Source: Caballeronia sp. SL2Y3 (GTDB taxonomy: Bacteria; Pseudomonadota; Gammaproteobacteria; Burkholderiales; Burkholderiaceae). From it: 64,000 nucleotides of DNA. The stretch lies in the NCBI RefSeq assembly GCF_022879575.1, contig NZ_CP084261.1, forward strand, positions 806,001 through 870,000, in the 5' to 3' direction. Under the pieces are notes generated by a model that worked only from the letters and a program-made list of their open reading frames with translations, was not told the DNA's origin and ran no database searches. This document shows, piece by piece, positions 42,378-51,197 of the stretch; the stretch's first letter is position 1, and each line of letters opens with the position of its first letter. The translations under genes were made by a program, and so were the position numbers.

Positions 42378-42611
42378 CTAATGCATGCGCCGGTGCGCGG
42401 TCTCGACGCCAGGCGCGCCGGCTTCGCCGGATGACGTCGAATCGGGGTCGGCCTCATCGGCCTCATCGGCCTCATCGGCCTCTTCCTCCTCCGCTTCCTG
42501 CTGTGCGAGACGCACCGCCTCCTGTGCCGCCGCCGCGCGTAGCGCACGGCATTGCGCCGAACGCCGCAGGGTTGCCAGCAGACGCACCATTTCCCTCGGT
42601 CTGGCTCTCAT
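42378..42611 (-). CDS. small protein with acidic repeat tail, 77 aa
   Basis: A basic, arginine-rich N-terminal half (MRARPREMVRLLATLRRSAQ) and an acidic C-terminal half dominated by Glu-Ala-Asp repeats encoded by a 9-bp tandem repeat. A GGGGAG ribosome site precedes the ATG at 42611. No known domain. Charge-split sequence suggests a nucleic-acid- or protein-binding small protein; this is speculative. Confidence 0.5.
   Translation of the reverse strand: MRARPREMVRLLATLRRSAQCRALRAAAAQEAVRLAQQEAEEEEADEADEADEADPDSTSSGEAGAPGVETAHRRMH
42450..42485. repeat. 9-bp in-frame tandem repeat (Glu-Ala-Asp units)
   Basis: Three perfect copies of GGCCTCATC (42450-42476) and one variant (GGCCTCTTC), inside the acidic-tail gene, so copy changes alter the protein by whole Glu-Ala-Asp units without frameshift. 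Confidence 0.9.
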
Positions 42612-42909
42612 CGTGGTCTCCCCGCCGCAGCGTTGAGAAATTACTTTAAGTGTAGGCGGCAATCCGTGGACGGCAAAGCATTCCGCGCAAAATAATCGCG
42701 TGCCGCGTTCAGCTTTTCTCAAGGCGCAGGCGATCGCAAAATCAATCCGGGTGAACCGTCCAGTACATTTTTTAGTGCCGTGACCTCTGCACAACAACCG
42801 CTCGCGGAACCTGACTGTCGCCTTGCCAGCTTCTGTCGACGTACGCAGAATGGAAGCAACGGCTTAAAAGCGCCGTCTAATTCTCGGATGACCAACCGGC
42901 GAACACTCG

Positions 42910-43830
42910 ATGGCGACCTTAGAGGGCAAAGCACGGTACGCGGTGGCTGCGGACAACGCCGGTGCCGGCATCGCGGTCATGATTCTGACCACGGCCGCCT
43001 TCGCCGCGAGCGATTCCACGGTCAAGCTGATCGGCGCTGCGGTCCCGGTCATCGCGCTACTGTGGGTGCGCTATCTGTTCCAGATGATCGTGCTTGGCGT
43101 CTGGCAGGCGCGACGCGGCGCGTTCGGCATCTTTCGCACCTTCCAGACCGGCAATCTCAAACTGCAAATCGTCCGCGCGCTGCTGCTGCTGACGAACTCG
43201 GCATGCACGTTCGCCGCCCTTCGCTACTTGCCGCTTCCCGTCACGACTTCCCTTGCGATGCTCGCGCCGCTGATCTCGACGCTGCTCGCCGCGCTCGTGC
43301 TGAAGGACCACGTTTCGCGCGGCAAATGGGCGATGGTCGTGCTCGGTTTCGTCGGCATGTTGTTGATCGTGCGACCCGGCGGTAGCGATTTCACCTGGTC
43401 GGTGATCTTGCCGATCGGTTCGGCCACGAGCTTCGCGTGCTTTCAGGTGGTATCGAGCCACCTCTCGCGCGTGGACGACGCGATCACAACCAACTTTCTG
43501 ACCGCGCTCGTCGCGACGGTCGTCCTGTGCGCGCTCGTCTGGGCCGATCAGGCGCAGCTGCTGCCTGAACTCGCGCGCGTCGGCGCCGTCAGCTGGCTGC
43601 TCGTCGCATTCATGGCGACGATGGCCACCGGCGGTCAATTGCTGATGCTTCAGGCGTTACGCCGCGCGCCGCTCGCCGTGCTCATGCCGTTCTCGTACGC
43701 GCAGCTCGCGTTCGCATCGTGCTTTAGCTGGCTGCTGTTCGGACAGGCGCCGGACGCGTGGATGACGGCCGGCATGTGCGTGATCGCCGCGAGCGGAATC
43801 GGCACGGTGCTGATGCACGGGCGCAAATAA
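42910..43830 (+). CDS. DMT-family (EamA) transporter
   Basis: 306-aa inner-membrane permease of the drug/metabolite transporter superfamily with ten predicted helices in two EamA repeats: AVMILTTAAFAASDSTVKLI, VPVIALLWVRYLFQMIVLGV, TSLAMLAPLISTLLAALVLK and, in the second half, SVILPIGSATSFACFQVVSS, ALVATVVLCALVWAD, SWLLVAFMATMATGGQLLML. Probably exports a metabolite; substrate unknown. The ribosome site is weak. Single gene. Confidence 0.88.
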   Translation: MATLEGKARYAVAADNAGAGIAVMILTTAAFAASDSTVKLIGAAVPVIALLWVRYLFQMIVLGVWQARRGAFGIFRTFQTGNLKLQIVRALLLLTNSACTFAALRYLPLPVTTSLAMLAPLISTLLAALVLKDHVSRGKWAMVVLGFVGMLLIVRPGGSDFTWSVILPIGSATSFACFQVVSSHLSRVDDAITTNFLTALVATVVLCALVWADQAQLLPELARVGAVSWLLVAFMATMATGGQLLMLQALRRAPLAVLMPFSYAQLAFASCFSWLLFGQAPDAWMTAGMCVIAASGIGTVLMHGRK

Positions 43831-43868
43831 GCGGCGAGTCGACGTGCGCCGAGTTATTTAGAAACGCT

Positions 43869-44141
43869 TCAGGCCGCGTGCGTCTGGCCGGTGCAAAGCC
43901 AATGCACATCGACATCGAGCGCATGAGCGATGCGGTTGAACGCGTGAAGCGGCGGCACGGTAATGCCGCGCCGCCAGAACTGCACGTCGTGTTCGCTCGC
44001 ATCGACCCATTTGGCCGCTTTGGCGGAGCTTACGTTGGCGCGTTGCATCGCGCGGTCCAGGCGTGCGGCCATTGCGCGCCGCAGGGTGTTGTCTTCGTGA
44101 CTACGTTCTAGGTGTCCGATGGTTTGGGTATGTCGGCCCAT
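43869..44141 (-). CDS. HTH DNA-binding protein, XRE-like, 90 aa
   Basis: A compact helix-turn-helix: RRAMAARLDRAMQRANVSSA, KAAKWVDASEHDVQFWRRGI, TVPPLHAFNRIAHALDVDVH, with the final WLCTGQT loop characteristic of Cro/C1-type (XRE) proteins. The HTH recognition helix is a slightly unusual DASEHDVQFWRRG. A GAGAG ribosome site precedes the ATG. Convergent with the DMT gene. Probable local regulator. Confidence 0.75.
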   Translation of the reverse strand: MGRHTQTIGHLERSHEDNTLRRAMAARLDRAMQRANVSSAKAAKWVDASEHDVQFWRRGITVPPLHAFNRIAHALDVDVHWLCTGQTHAA

Positions 44142-44160
44142 GTTGCTTCAACTCTCTCGT

Positions 44161-44166
44161 ATTATA
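44161..44166 (-). promoter_or_regulatory. -10 box of the XRE-like gene
   Basis: Perfect TATAAT on the minus strand, 20 bp before the start codon. No good -35 found. Would give a leader of about 12 nt. Confidence 0.4.
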
Positions 44167-44492
44167 TTTTCGCCGTTCAGCGCCGGCTGATATTCGCGCA
44201 GGTCGGAATCATACGAAGTCACGGTGACGGCTCAGTGACAAGCGATTCTTCGCTGCGTGCTCACTGCAAAACGCAAGGCCGAATTCTTTCAAGCGGCAAG
44301 GGGAAGCGTCAAGTGGGAAAACAACGCATCGGCACGTGAGCGCGTTGGTGTTTACCCTTTGCCGATACAAAGGAGCGTTCACCATTAATACGGACGATCG
44401 TGCAATTAATCGCGCGTGGAATTACGTCACTGTTTAATACAGACTAATCCAGCAGGCGAATAAGCGATTATGTCGATGCCTGACGATGGCAA
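44167..44492. other. non-coding, AT-richer interval before the phasin promoter
   Basis: About 325 bases without a supported gene. Local A+T content is clearly higher than the coding regions, as expected of a regulatory stretch between divergent promoters. No strong repeat or hairpin noticed. Confidence 0.35.
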
Positions 44493-44520
44493 TTGACAGG
44501 CATTATCTTTTCTCTAGAAT
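44493..44520 (+). promoter_or_regulatory. sigma-70 promoter of the phasin gene
   Basis: TTGACA at 44493-44498 (perfect -35) and TAGAAT at 44515-44520 (five of six for -10), 16 bp apart. This is the best promoter in the window. Predicted start near 44527, a 54-nt leader before the phasin ATG. A strong promoter fits an abundant granule-coat protein. Confidence 0.72.
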
Positions 44521-44580
44521 AAGTCGTTCGCTGCGCTGCACAATCACGCGTAACCGAAGCAACTTCTAATGGAGTCCAGC

Positions 44581-45165
44581 ATGAGCAGTCTTGCGCCAGA
44601 AACCTTTATCGCGACCCAGCGGGCCGGCTTGGATGCCACCTTCGGATTCGCCACTCAGGCGGTTCAGGGCTTCGAAAAACTGATCGACCTGAACGTCCGC
44701 ACCTTGCGGACCGCTCTGTCGGAGCAGCAGGAATTCATCGGCAAGAGCTTCTTCGTCCGCGATATTCAGGAGTTCTTCGCCGTTCAGAACGCCCGCATGC
44801 AAGCGAACGCGCAGCGCGCGCAAGCCTATTGGCAGGACGTCAACGAAATCGCTACCGGCGTGCGTGGCGCCTACGTGCAAGCGGCACAAGACCAGTTGGA
44901 GAAGTCGCAGCGCAACGCGCAGGCGTTCGTCGAGAGCTTCGTTACGAGCGCGCCGCTCGGCAGCGAGGCGGTCGTGTCGGCGTGGAAATCCGTCATCGAC
45001 TCCGCCACGCAGTCGGCGAATTCGGCCTACGAAGCGGCGCGCACCTCGACGCGTCAGGTCGTGGAAGCCGCGCAGACCGAGGCGAGCGCAACCGCGACCG
45101 CCAGCTTGCCGACGCCGCCCGCCGTGCGCGTCGTGTCCAACAAGCCGGCCGGCACGAAGAAGTAA
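44581..45165 (+). CDS. phasin family protein (PHA granule-associated)
   Basis: 194 aa, helical protein that coats polyhydroxyalkanoate granules. SLAPETFIATQRAGLDATFG, FATQAVQGFEKLIDLNVRTL, then QARMQANAQRAQAYWQDVNE-type amphipathic helices and an Ala/Thr/Pro-rich end (PTPPAVRVVSNKPAGTKK). Matches the phasin_2 pattern. A GGAG ribosome site supports the ATG at 44581 rather than the in-frame ATG four codons earlier. Driven by a near-consensus promoter. Confidence 0.92.
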   Translation: MSSLAPETFIATQRAGLDATFGFATQAVQGFEKLIDLNVRTLRTALSEQQEFIGKSFFVRDIQEFFAVQNARMQANAQRAQAYWQDVNEIATGVRGAYVQAAQDQLEKSQRNAQAFVESFVTSAPLGSEAVVSAWKSVIDSATQSANSAYEAARTSTRQVVEAAQTEASATATASLPTPPAVRVVSNKPAGTKK

Positions 45166-45187
45166 GTATCGCGCTCCGCTTCGCGCG

Positions 45188-45556
45188 CTAGCGGGAAAAG
45201 GCCGTGAGCACGAGTTTGTGTGAACGGCCGATCCAGACCGCCGAATCGCGATGGTCCCGCAGATCGTCGCCTGTATTAGGATGCATGAACACACCGAGTT
45301 CGCCGTGATTCAGCGCGAGCCATTCGAGCATCGCCGTCAGTCGCTCGCTGCCGAAACCGAGCTGAAACGACCATAGCGGATGAGGTCCCACCGGACGTTC
45401 GTGAAAGCGGCCGAGCGTCAGCGCGCCGCTTTCAATGTCGCCAGCGAACCGCTCCGCGATCACCTGCCGAAGCTGCCATGCGGCGTCGCGGCTAGCGGCG
45501 TCGAAATAGACATGCGCATGCCAGCCTGAGACCGCGCGCGCGTTGTCGTGTCCCAT
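45188..45556 (-). CDS. DOPA 4,5-dioxygenase-family protein
   Basis: 122 aa. Begins MGHDNARAVSGWHAHVYFD, with the HxH metal-site motif, followed by WSFQLGFGSERLTAMLEWLA and HGELGVFMHPNTGDDLRDHR, the conserved pattern of the small bacterial relatives of plant/fungal extradiol DOPA dioxygenases. Length is typical. Substrate unknown in bacteria. Convergent with phasin. Confidence 0.9.
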   Translation of the reverse strand: MGHDNARAVSGWHAHVYFDAASRDAAWQLRQVIAERFAGDIESGALTLGRFHERPVGPHPLWSFQLGFGSERLTAMLEWLALNHGELGVFMHPNTGDDLRDHRDSAVWIGRSHKLVLTAFSR

Positions 45557-45595
45557 CGTTCGATTTATCCGTGGCGAGTCGAGAGACGTCCGATT

Positions 45596-45730
45596 CTAAT
45601 ACGCGCCGCCGCCGCTGCTGCTTCCACTCGACGAGCGGTTGTACGACGCGCCGCCGCCGTCTGTCTGACAACCGGCAAGCGCCGCAGTAACCAGCGCCAA
45701 AGCGACCACCACGATTCTTGCGAGCTTCAT
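45596..45730 (-). CDS. very small lipoprotein, 44 aa
   Basis: MKLARIVVVALALVTAALAG followed by Cys: a lipoprotein signal with a lipobox (ALAGC). The mature part is only about 24 residues, glycine/serine-rich (ending SSSGGGAY). GGAGG ribosome site just upstream. Likely an envelope-tethered small protein of entericidin type by size; function unknown. Confidence 0.65.
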   Translation of the reverse strand: MKLARIVVVALALVTAALAGCQTDGGGASYNRSSSGSSSGGGAY

Positions 45731-45826
45731 GAGATGCCTCCGTTCGTTGGACGGCGGCCACGATCGACGCCGCATCCACTAAACGCGCCGCCGAAGCCGG
45801 TTATTCCGCGTGCTAGACTACTGTAC

Positions 45827-48148
45827 ATGCGTACAGTTTCCGAGCCCGCCTACACCGTCGCCGTGCGCGCGCTCTGCGAGTTCACCGCGAAGCAAGGCGA
45901 CCTCGACCTGCGTTTCACCCCGACGCCCACGGCGCAAGAAGGCGTAGCGGGCCACATCACCGTCACGAACCGCCGCGCGGCGGGCTATCAGAAGGAAATC
46001 GCGCTGTCCGAAGACTACGGCCAGCTGCGCGTGCGCGGCCGGGCGGATGGCTACGATCCCGCGCTGAACCGGCTCGAAGAAATCAAGACGCATCGCGGCA
46101 AGCTAGATTCGATGCCGCAGAATCATCGGCATCTGCATTGGGCGCAGGCGCGCGTCTACGGGCATCTCATGTGTCGCAAGCTCGGGCTCGACAGCATCGA
46201 AATCGCGCTCGTGTATTTCGATATCGTCGATCAGACGGAGACCGTGCTCACGGAGACTCAAACCGCCGAAGCGCTCAAAGACCATTTCGACGCCCAATGC
46301 CAGCGGTTCATCGCGTGGGCAGAGCAGGAAGTGCAGCATCGGGCGGCGCGGGATGCGGCGCTTTCCGAGCTCGTCTTTCCGCACGGCGCGTTCCGCCCCG
46401 GACAGCGGGCGCTCGCCGAAGCGGTGTATCGCGCGGCGGTGTCCGGCCGATGCGTCGTCGCCGAAGCGCCGACGGGCATCGGCAAGACGATCGGCACGCT
46501 CTTTCCGCTGCTCAAGGCGTGGCCCGCGCAGCAACTCGACAAGATCTACTTTCTGACCGCGAAAAGCGCGGGCCGCCAGCTGGCGCTCGACGGGCTCTCG
46601 ACGCTTGCCGCGTCTGCGCCGAAGTCGCTGCGCGTCGTCGAACTCGTGGCGCGCGACAAGGCGTGCGAGCATCCGGACCGCTCGTGTCACGGCGAGTCGT
46701 GTCCGCTGGCGCGCGGCTTCTACGATCGCCTGCCGGCTGCCCGCGCCGCCGCGCTGCAACGAGGACATCTGGATCGCGCGACCGTGGCGGATGCGGCGCG
46801 CGAGCACGCCGTCTGTCCGTACTATCTGAGCCAGGAATTGACGCGCTGGGCGGATGTCGTCGTCGGCGACTACAACTATTACTTCGACACGAGCGCCGTG
46901 CTCTTCGCGCTCGCGGAGGCGAATCGCTGGCGCGTGGCCGTACTCGTCGACGAAGCGCATAACCTCGTCGAACGGGCGCGCGGCATGTATTCGGCGTCGC
47001 TCGATCAGGCCGCGTTCAACGCGATGCGCCGCAGCGCGCCGCCTTTTTTCAAGCGGATGCTGGCGCGCGTCGGCCGCAGTCTCAGCGACGCGAGCCGCGA
47101 TCAGCTGGCGGCCGGCATCGACTACGCGGCGGACGACGAGCCGCCCGCAGCGCTCCTGAGCGCGCTCGGACAGGCGATCTCGGCGCTCACCGAAACGATG
47201 GCCGAGCAGCCGGACGCTTTCACGTCCGAGGTGCTGCGCTTCTATTTCGACGCGCTGCACTTCACGCGCATCGCCGAGCGTTTCGGCGCGCATTCGATCT
47301 TCGACATCACGCTGTCCGGCAAAGGCCGCGCGGTGTTCTGCCTGCGCAACGTCATTCCCGGCCCGCATCTCGCGCCGCGCTTCGCCCGCGCCCATAGCGT
47401 CGCGCTCTTTTCGGCGACGCTCACGCCCGCGCATTACTACGCCGACACGCTGGGCCTGCCCGCGACGACCGTGCGCATCGACGTCGAATCGCCGTTCACG
47501 GCCGATCAACTCGATGTGCGCGCCGTCGCCGACGTATCGACGCGCTTTCGCGACCGCGAACGCTCCGTCGACCGCATCGCGGACCTCATCGCCGCCCAAT
47601 ACGTCCGCGCGCCGGGCAACTATCTGAGCTTCTTCAGCAGCTTCGACTATCTCGCGCAAGTGGCGTCGGCGCTCGAACGGCGTCATCCATCGATTACGTG
47701 CTGGCAACAGTCGCGCGGGATGAGCGAGGCCGACCAGCACGCGTTCCTCGCCCGCTTCGAACCGGACGGGCGCGGCATCGGCTTCGCGGTGCTCGGCGGC
47801 GCGTTCGGCGAGGCGATCGATCTGCCGGGAACGCGGCTCATCGGCGCATTTGTCGCGACGCTAGGGCTGCCGCAACTGAACGTGGTCAACGAGCAACTGA
47901 AGGCGCGCATGCACGCCGCATTCGGCGATGGCTACGCCTACGCCTATCTTTTTCCCGGCCTACAGAAGGTCGTGCAGGCGGCCGGGCGCGTGATTCGCGG
48001 CCCGCAAGACCGCGGCGTGCTGTATCTGATCGACGACCGTTTCGCCCGCGCCGACGTGCGGCGCCTTCTGCCGGCGTGGTGGGACGTCAAACTGCTGCGC
48101 GAGCGGAACGAGAGCGGCACGAGAGTGGGCATCGCTCTTGCTGGTTGA
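45827..48148 (+). CDS. PD-(D/E)XK nuclease fused to XPD/DinG-like Fe-S helicase
   Basis: 773 aa. The N-terminal domain (about 1-170) has a Cas4/AddB-like nuclease pattern: D74 in RADGYDP and E85-x-K87 in LEEIKTH, followed by QARVYGHLM. The helicase core has Walker A PTGIGKT (K220), a probable Fe-S cluster of C280, C287, C292 and C330 (spacing 7, 5, 38), DEAH at 375-378, and the C-terminal YLSFFSSFDYLAQV, GAFGEAIDLPG and QAAGRVIRG motifs. Likely a 5'-3' DNA helicase in repair. Single gene; no known partner next to it. Confidence 0.9.
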   Translation: MRTVSEPAYTVAVRALCEFTAKQGDLDLRFTPTPTAQEGVAGHITVTNRRAAGYQKEIALSEDYGQLRVRGRADGYDPALNRLEEIKTHRGKLDSMPQNHRHLHWAQARVYGHLMCRKLGLDSIEIALVYFDIVDQTETVLTETQTAEALKDHFDAQCQRFIAWAEQEVQHRAARDAALSELVFPHGAFRPGQRALAEAVYRAAVSGRCVVAEAPTGIGKTIGTLFPLLKAWPAQQLDKIYFLTAKSAGRQLALDGLSTLAASAPKSLRVVELVARDKACEHPDRSCHGESCPLARGFYDRLPAARAAALQRGHLDRATVADAAREHAVCPYYLSQELTRWADVVVGDYNYYFDTSAVLFALAEANRWRVAVLVDEAHNLVERARGMYSASLDQAAFNAMRRSAPPFFKRMLARVGRSLSDASRDQLAAGIDYAADDEPPAALLSALGQAISALTETMAEQPDAFTSEVLRFYFDALHFTRIAERFGAHSIFDITLSGKGRAVFCLRNVIPGPHLAPRFARAHSVALFSATLTPAHYYADTLGLPATTVRIDVESPFTADQLDVRAVADVSTRFRDRERSVDRIADLIAAQYVRAPGNYLSFFSSFDYLAQVASALERRHPSITCWQQSRGMSEADQHAFLARFEPDGRGIGFAVLGGAFGEAIDLPGTRLIGAFVATLGLPQLNVVNEQLKARMHAAFGDGYAYAYLFPGLQKVVQAAGRVIRGPQDRGVLYLIDDRFARADVRRLLPAWWDVKLLRERNESGTRVGIALAG

Positions 48149-48205
48149 CGGCACCCCATGAGCCTGCGGCTGTCCGAAGCCCGGGCCACACATAAGGAGA
48201 AGCCG

Positions 48206-48697
48206 ATGTCCACCGCACAAGAACCGCTCGACGCGCTCAAGATTCTCGAAGAAGACCATCGCGCAGTCGAACAGTTGTTCGAAGCCTTCGACCGCGCGCC
48301 GAAAGACGATCTCGAACGCAAGTCGACGCTGGTTCAGCGCGCCTGCGAACTGCTGACGATTCACGCGATCGTCGAGGAAGAACTGCTCTATCCGGCCGCA
48401 CGCGAAGCCTTCGGCAGCGACGAAGAGAAGATCGACGTCGAGGAAGCCTACGTCGAGCACTATCTCGTCAAGACGCTGATCGAGAAGTTCACGCAACTGA
48501 AGGCCGGCGACGAAGGCTTCGACGCGACCTTCCGCGTGCTGAAGGAAAACGTGATGCATCACGTCGAAGAAGAGGAGTCGGAGCTCTTCAAGGAAATCCG
48601 CAAGACGAAGCTGGACGTCGGGGCGCTCGGCCAGAAGATCGAGGCGCGCAAGACGGAACTGCAGAACCGCATCACCGAAGTGGCGACGCCGCGCTGA
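48206..48697 (+). CDS. hemerythrin HHE-domain protein
   Basis: 163-aa four-helix protein that binds a di-iron site. Ligand-type motifs are in order: EEDHRAVEQLFEAF near 16, HAIVEEELLYPAA near 54, YVEHYLVKTLIEKF near 84 and MHHVEEEESELFKEI near 118. Possible role in O2/NO/redox handling (inferred). AAGGAG ribosome site before ATG 48206. Follows the helicase gene by 57 bp. Confidence 0.9.
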   Translation: MSTAQEPLDALKILEEDHRAVEQLFEAFDRAPKDDLERKSTLVQRACELLTIHAIVEEELLYPAAREAFGSDEEKIDVEEAYVEHYLVKTLIEKFTQLKAGDEGFDATFRVLKENVMHHVEEEESELFKEIRKTKLDVGALGQKIEARKTELQNRITEVATPR

Positions 48698-48779
48698 ATG
48701 GCGCAGCAAGACCCGGAGTGTGCGGGCGGCGCGCGAGGCGCACAGTGGGACGTGGCACACGCACATCCGGAGTCACTGC

Positions 48780-49526
48780 ATGAAGGCGATGGACAGCGCG
48801 CTCGCGACCGATGCGAGCGCGGACATTCCCGGGCGCATCGACGCGCTCGACTGGAACGATCTCGGCACGCAACTCGACTGCCAAGGCTCGGCCATTGCGC
48901 CGGGCCTTTTTTCGCGCGAGGAATGCGCGGCGCTCGCCGCGCTGTACGACGACGACACGCGCTTTCGCAGCCGGGTGGTGATGGAACGGCACAGCTTCGG
49001 TCGCGGCGAGTACAAGTACTTCGCGTATCCGTTGCCCGACGTGCTCGATGCCGTGCGCGGCGCGGCCTACCGGCATCTGGCGCCGATCGCGAATCGCTGG
49101 AACGAGGTCATGCGCATCGAGACGCGCTATCCGGACGAACATGCGGCGTTCATCGAGCGATGCCATCGCGCGGGCCAGACGCGCCCGACGCCGCTTCTGC
49201 TTCGATACGTGCCCGGCGACTACAACTGCCTGCATCAGGACCTATACGGCGAGCATGTCTTCCCGATCCAGATGGCGATTCTGCTGTCCGCGCCCGGACG
49301 CGACTTCACCGGCGGCGAGTTCGTGATGACGGAACAGCGGCCGCGCATGCAGTCGCGCGTGGAAGTGGTGCCGCTCGCGCAAGGCGATGCGGTGTTCTTC
49401 GCCGTGCATCAACGGCCGGTGAACGGTACGCGCGGCTCTTATCGCGTGAACATGCGGCATGGCGTGAGCCGCCTGCGGTCAGGCAAGCGCCACATGCTGG
49501 GCGTGATCTTTCACGACGCGCGCTGA
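48780..49526 (+). CDS. 2-oxoglutarate/Fe(II)-dependent oxygenase
   Basis: 248 aa with a double-stranded beta-helix. The iron site HxD is in CLHQDLYGEH; the second His and the 2OG-binding Arg are probably in VNGTRGSYRVNMRHGVSRLR. LFSREECAALAALYDDD at the start and FTGGEFVMTEQRPRMQS in the middle are typical of bacterial 2OG oxygenases of the prolyl-4-hydroxylase-like group. It hydroxylates an unknown substrate. GGAG ribosome site before ATG 48780. Convergent with ribA. Confidence 0.88.
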   Translation: MKAMDSALATDASADIPGRIDALDWNDLGTQLDCQGSAIAPGLFSREECAALAALYDDDTRFRSRVVMERHSFGRGEYKYFAYPLPDVLDAVRGAAYRHLAPIANRWNEVMRIETRYPDEHAAFIERCHRAGQTRPTPLLLRYVPGDYNCLHQDLYGEHVFPIQMAILLSAPGRDFTGGEFVMTEQRPRMQSRVEVVPLAQGDAVFFAVHQRPVNGTRGSYRVNMRHGVSRLRSGKRHMLGVIFHDAR

Positions 49527-49550
49527 GGCGCGCACGCGAACGCGATCGCC

Positions 49551-50219
49551 CTATTCGTTCTCGTCGAAGTAATGGCCGAAGCGCGCCTGCTTCGTCTTGA
49601 TGTAACGCTCGTTTTCTTCGCGCATCGGAATGGCCAGCGCCACGCGCTCGCTCACCGGAATGTCGTGGCGCAGAAGCGTGTCGAACTTCGACGGGTTATT
49701 GCTCATCAGCCGCACCGACTTCACGTTCATCGCGCGCAGGATGGCGGCGGCCGAGTCGTACTCGCGGGCGTCGTCGGGAAGGCCGAGGTGCAGGTTGGCA
49801 TCGACCGTATCCAGCCCCTGCTCCTGCAACGCATACGCGCGAATCTTGTTCGCGAGGCCGATGCCGCGCCCTTCGTGGCCGCGCAAATACAGCAGAATGC
49901 CGCGGTTTTCCGCGGCGATATAGCGCAGCGCGAGGTCGAGCTGTTCGCCGCAGTCGCAGCGATACGAGCCGAACACGTCGCCGGTCACGCATTCGGAATG
50001 CAGGCGCGTGAGCACGGATTCGCCGTTGCTCACGTCGCCCATGACGAACGCGATGTGCTCGACATCCGTCTCCTTCACGCGATAAACGTACGAACCGAAG
50101 GTGCCGTAGCGCGTCGGAATGGTGGCGGTCGCGGCCAGTTCGACGTCCGCGCATTCGGCGCATTCGCCGAAGCGGTGATGAGAGTTCTGTACGTCCAGCG
50201 AGGGAGAAGCGGTTTTCAT
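49551..50219 (-). CDS. ribA: GTP cyclohydrolase II RibA
   Basis: First step of riboflavin synthesis. 222 aa from ATG 50219. The zinc motif [13 protein letters not shown] is intact, followed by [20 protein letters not shown] and the substrate-site [18 protein letters not shown], then [14 protein letters not shown]. It is a stand-alone RibA, not fused to RibB. No FMN riboswitch was recognised in the upstream region. Convergent with the oxygenase gene. Confidence 0.96.
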   Translation of the reverse strand: MKTASPSLDVQNSHHRFGECAECADVELAATATIPTRYGTFGSYVYRVKETDVEHIAFVMGDVSNGESVLTRLHSECVTGDVFGSYRCDCGEQLDLALRYIAAENRGILLYLRGHEGRGIGLANKIRAYALQEQGLDTVDANLHLGLPDDAREYDSAAAILRAMNVKSVRLMSNNPSKFDTLLRHDIPVSERVALAIPMREENERYIKTKQARFGHYFDENE

Positions 50220-50361
50220 AGTCAATCAGCGAGTCCATGATGCCGGGAAAGGCGGCGGTATGCGCCGCGCCGGCCCGGCATGTCATGGTAAGGCCCATCG
50301 GGAAAGTTTGCAGATTGTCGCACGGCGCGCGCCGGCTTTACTCCTTTCCCCTATCCCGGGC

Positions 50362-51057
50362 TCACGCCGGATTCTCGAACGTGCCGGGACTGCGGTCGGT
50401 CGCGCGCCATTCGGGCTTGCGCACCGGATCGGCCTTCTTCAGCGCCTCGCGCACGCCCTCTGCGTCGAAGTCCGCCGTGTAGACCGGCGTCGCGGGCTGC
50501 TGACGCCACGAGTCGTCGATTTCGCCGTTGTCGACTGCATCGAAGCCCATTTCGTCGATCAGCTTCATCACGATGGTTTTCGCGCGATGGTCGTCTCCCG
50601 ACACCGGCAGCGCAATACGCCCCGGCGTGCCCGCCGGCTTGCCGCCCTTGCGCAGATGCGCCGCGTAGATGTTGTTGAACGCCTTCACAACCGGCCGGCC
50701 GATCTGCTGCTCGACCCAGCGGCTTTCCGGCATGCCCTTTTCGATCTCTTCGATGCGCCCGTCGCGCTGCTGCGGATAGTAGTTGCCGGTGTCGACCACG
50801 ACGACGTTCGCCGGCACGCCGGCGAACAGATCCTTCGGCAGATCCGGCACCTTCGCCTGCGGAATCGTCACGACGATGAGTTCCGCGCCCTTCACCGCGT
50901 CGCGCGCCTCGACGGCGGTCGCGCCGGTCGTGCGCTCGACGTCGCGCAGCGAATCCGGCCCGCGCGAGTTGGCGATGTTCACGTCATGGCCGCACTTCGT
51001 GAAATGCTCGGCCAGAACCTGTCCGATGTTTCCCGCTCCAATGATTCCGATCTTCAT
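50362..51057 (-). CDS. NADPH-binding F420-reductase-like oxidoreductase
   Basis: 231 aa. N-terminal Rossmann motif MKIGIIGAGNIGQVLAEHF followed by NIANSRGPDSLRDV, the pattern of NADPH-dependent F420 reductase (NPR)-family dehydrogenases, which in non-methanogens act on unknown substrates. Segments VVTIPQAKVPDL and VVDTGNYYPQQRDG follow, then VVKAFNNIYAAHL. An AGAGGTG ribosome site marks the start. Divergent from ahpC. Confidence 0.8.
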   Translation of the reverse strand: MKIGIIGAGNIGQVLAEHFTKCGHDVNIANSRGPDSLRDVERTTGATAVEARDAVKGAELIVVTIPQAKVPDLPKDLFAGVPANVVVVDTGNYYPQQRDGRIEEIEKGMPESRWVEQQIGRPVVKAFNNIYAAHLRKGGKPAGTPGRIALPVSGDDHRAKTIVMKLIDEMGFDAVDNGEIDDSWRQQPATPVYTADFDAEGVREALKKADPVRKPEWRATDRSPGTFENPA

Positions 51058-51173
51058 GAACACCTCTTGATGGACGATTGAGACAGACGTCTTCGCAAGC
51101 CAGATGCCGCCGGATGCCGCAGGGTGGCAACGGGTGGATCGACACAATAGCCCAGATCAATTAGAATGATAAA

Positions 51174-51197
51174 ATCAATCCACTTCCAAGGATTGAT
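51174..51197 (+). promoter_or_regulatory. inverted-repeat operator candidate upstream of ahpC
   Basis: Perfect 8-bp inverted repeat ATCAATCC / GGATTGAT with an 8-bp spacer. A -10-like CATAAT follows at 51208-51213, and the -35 region falls on the repeat. This is the position expected for an activator site such as OxyR, but the sequence does not match the known OxyR consensus closely, so the factor is open. Confidence 0.45.

Noticed and set aside
44112..44339. 75-codon plus-strand frame overlapping the XRE gene start
   Set aside because: Antisense to the XRE gene promoter, no ribosome site, and lies in an AT-richer regulatory stretch.
46103..47740. A 545-codon minus-strand frame opposite the nuclease-helicase gene
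   Set aside because: No motif or ribosome site; the plus-strand helicase motifs (Walker A, DEAH, cluster cysteines) explain the region.
50220..50361. FMN riboswitch upstream of ribA
   Set aside because: No recognisable RFN-type paired elements in the region.
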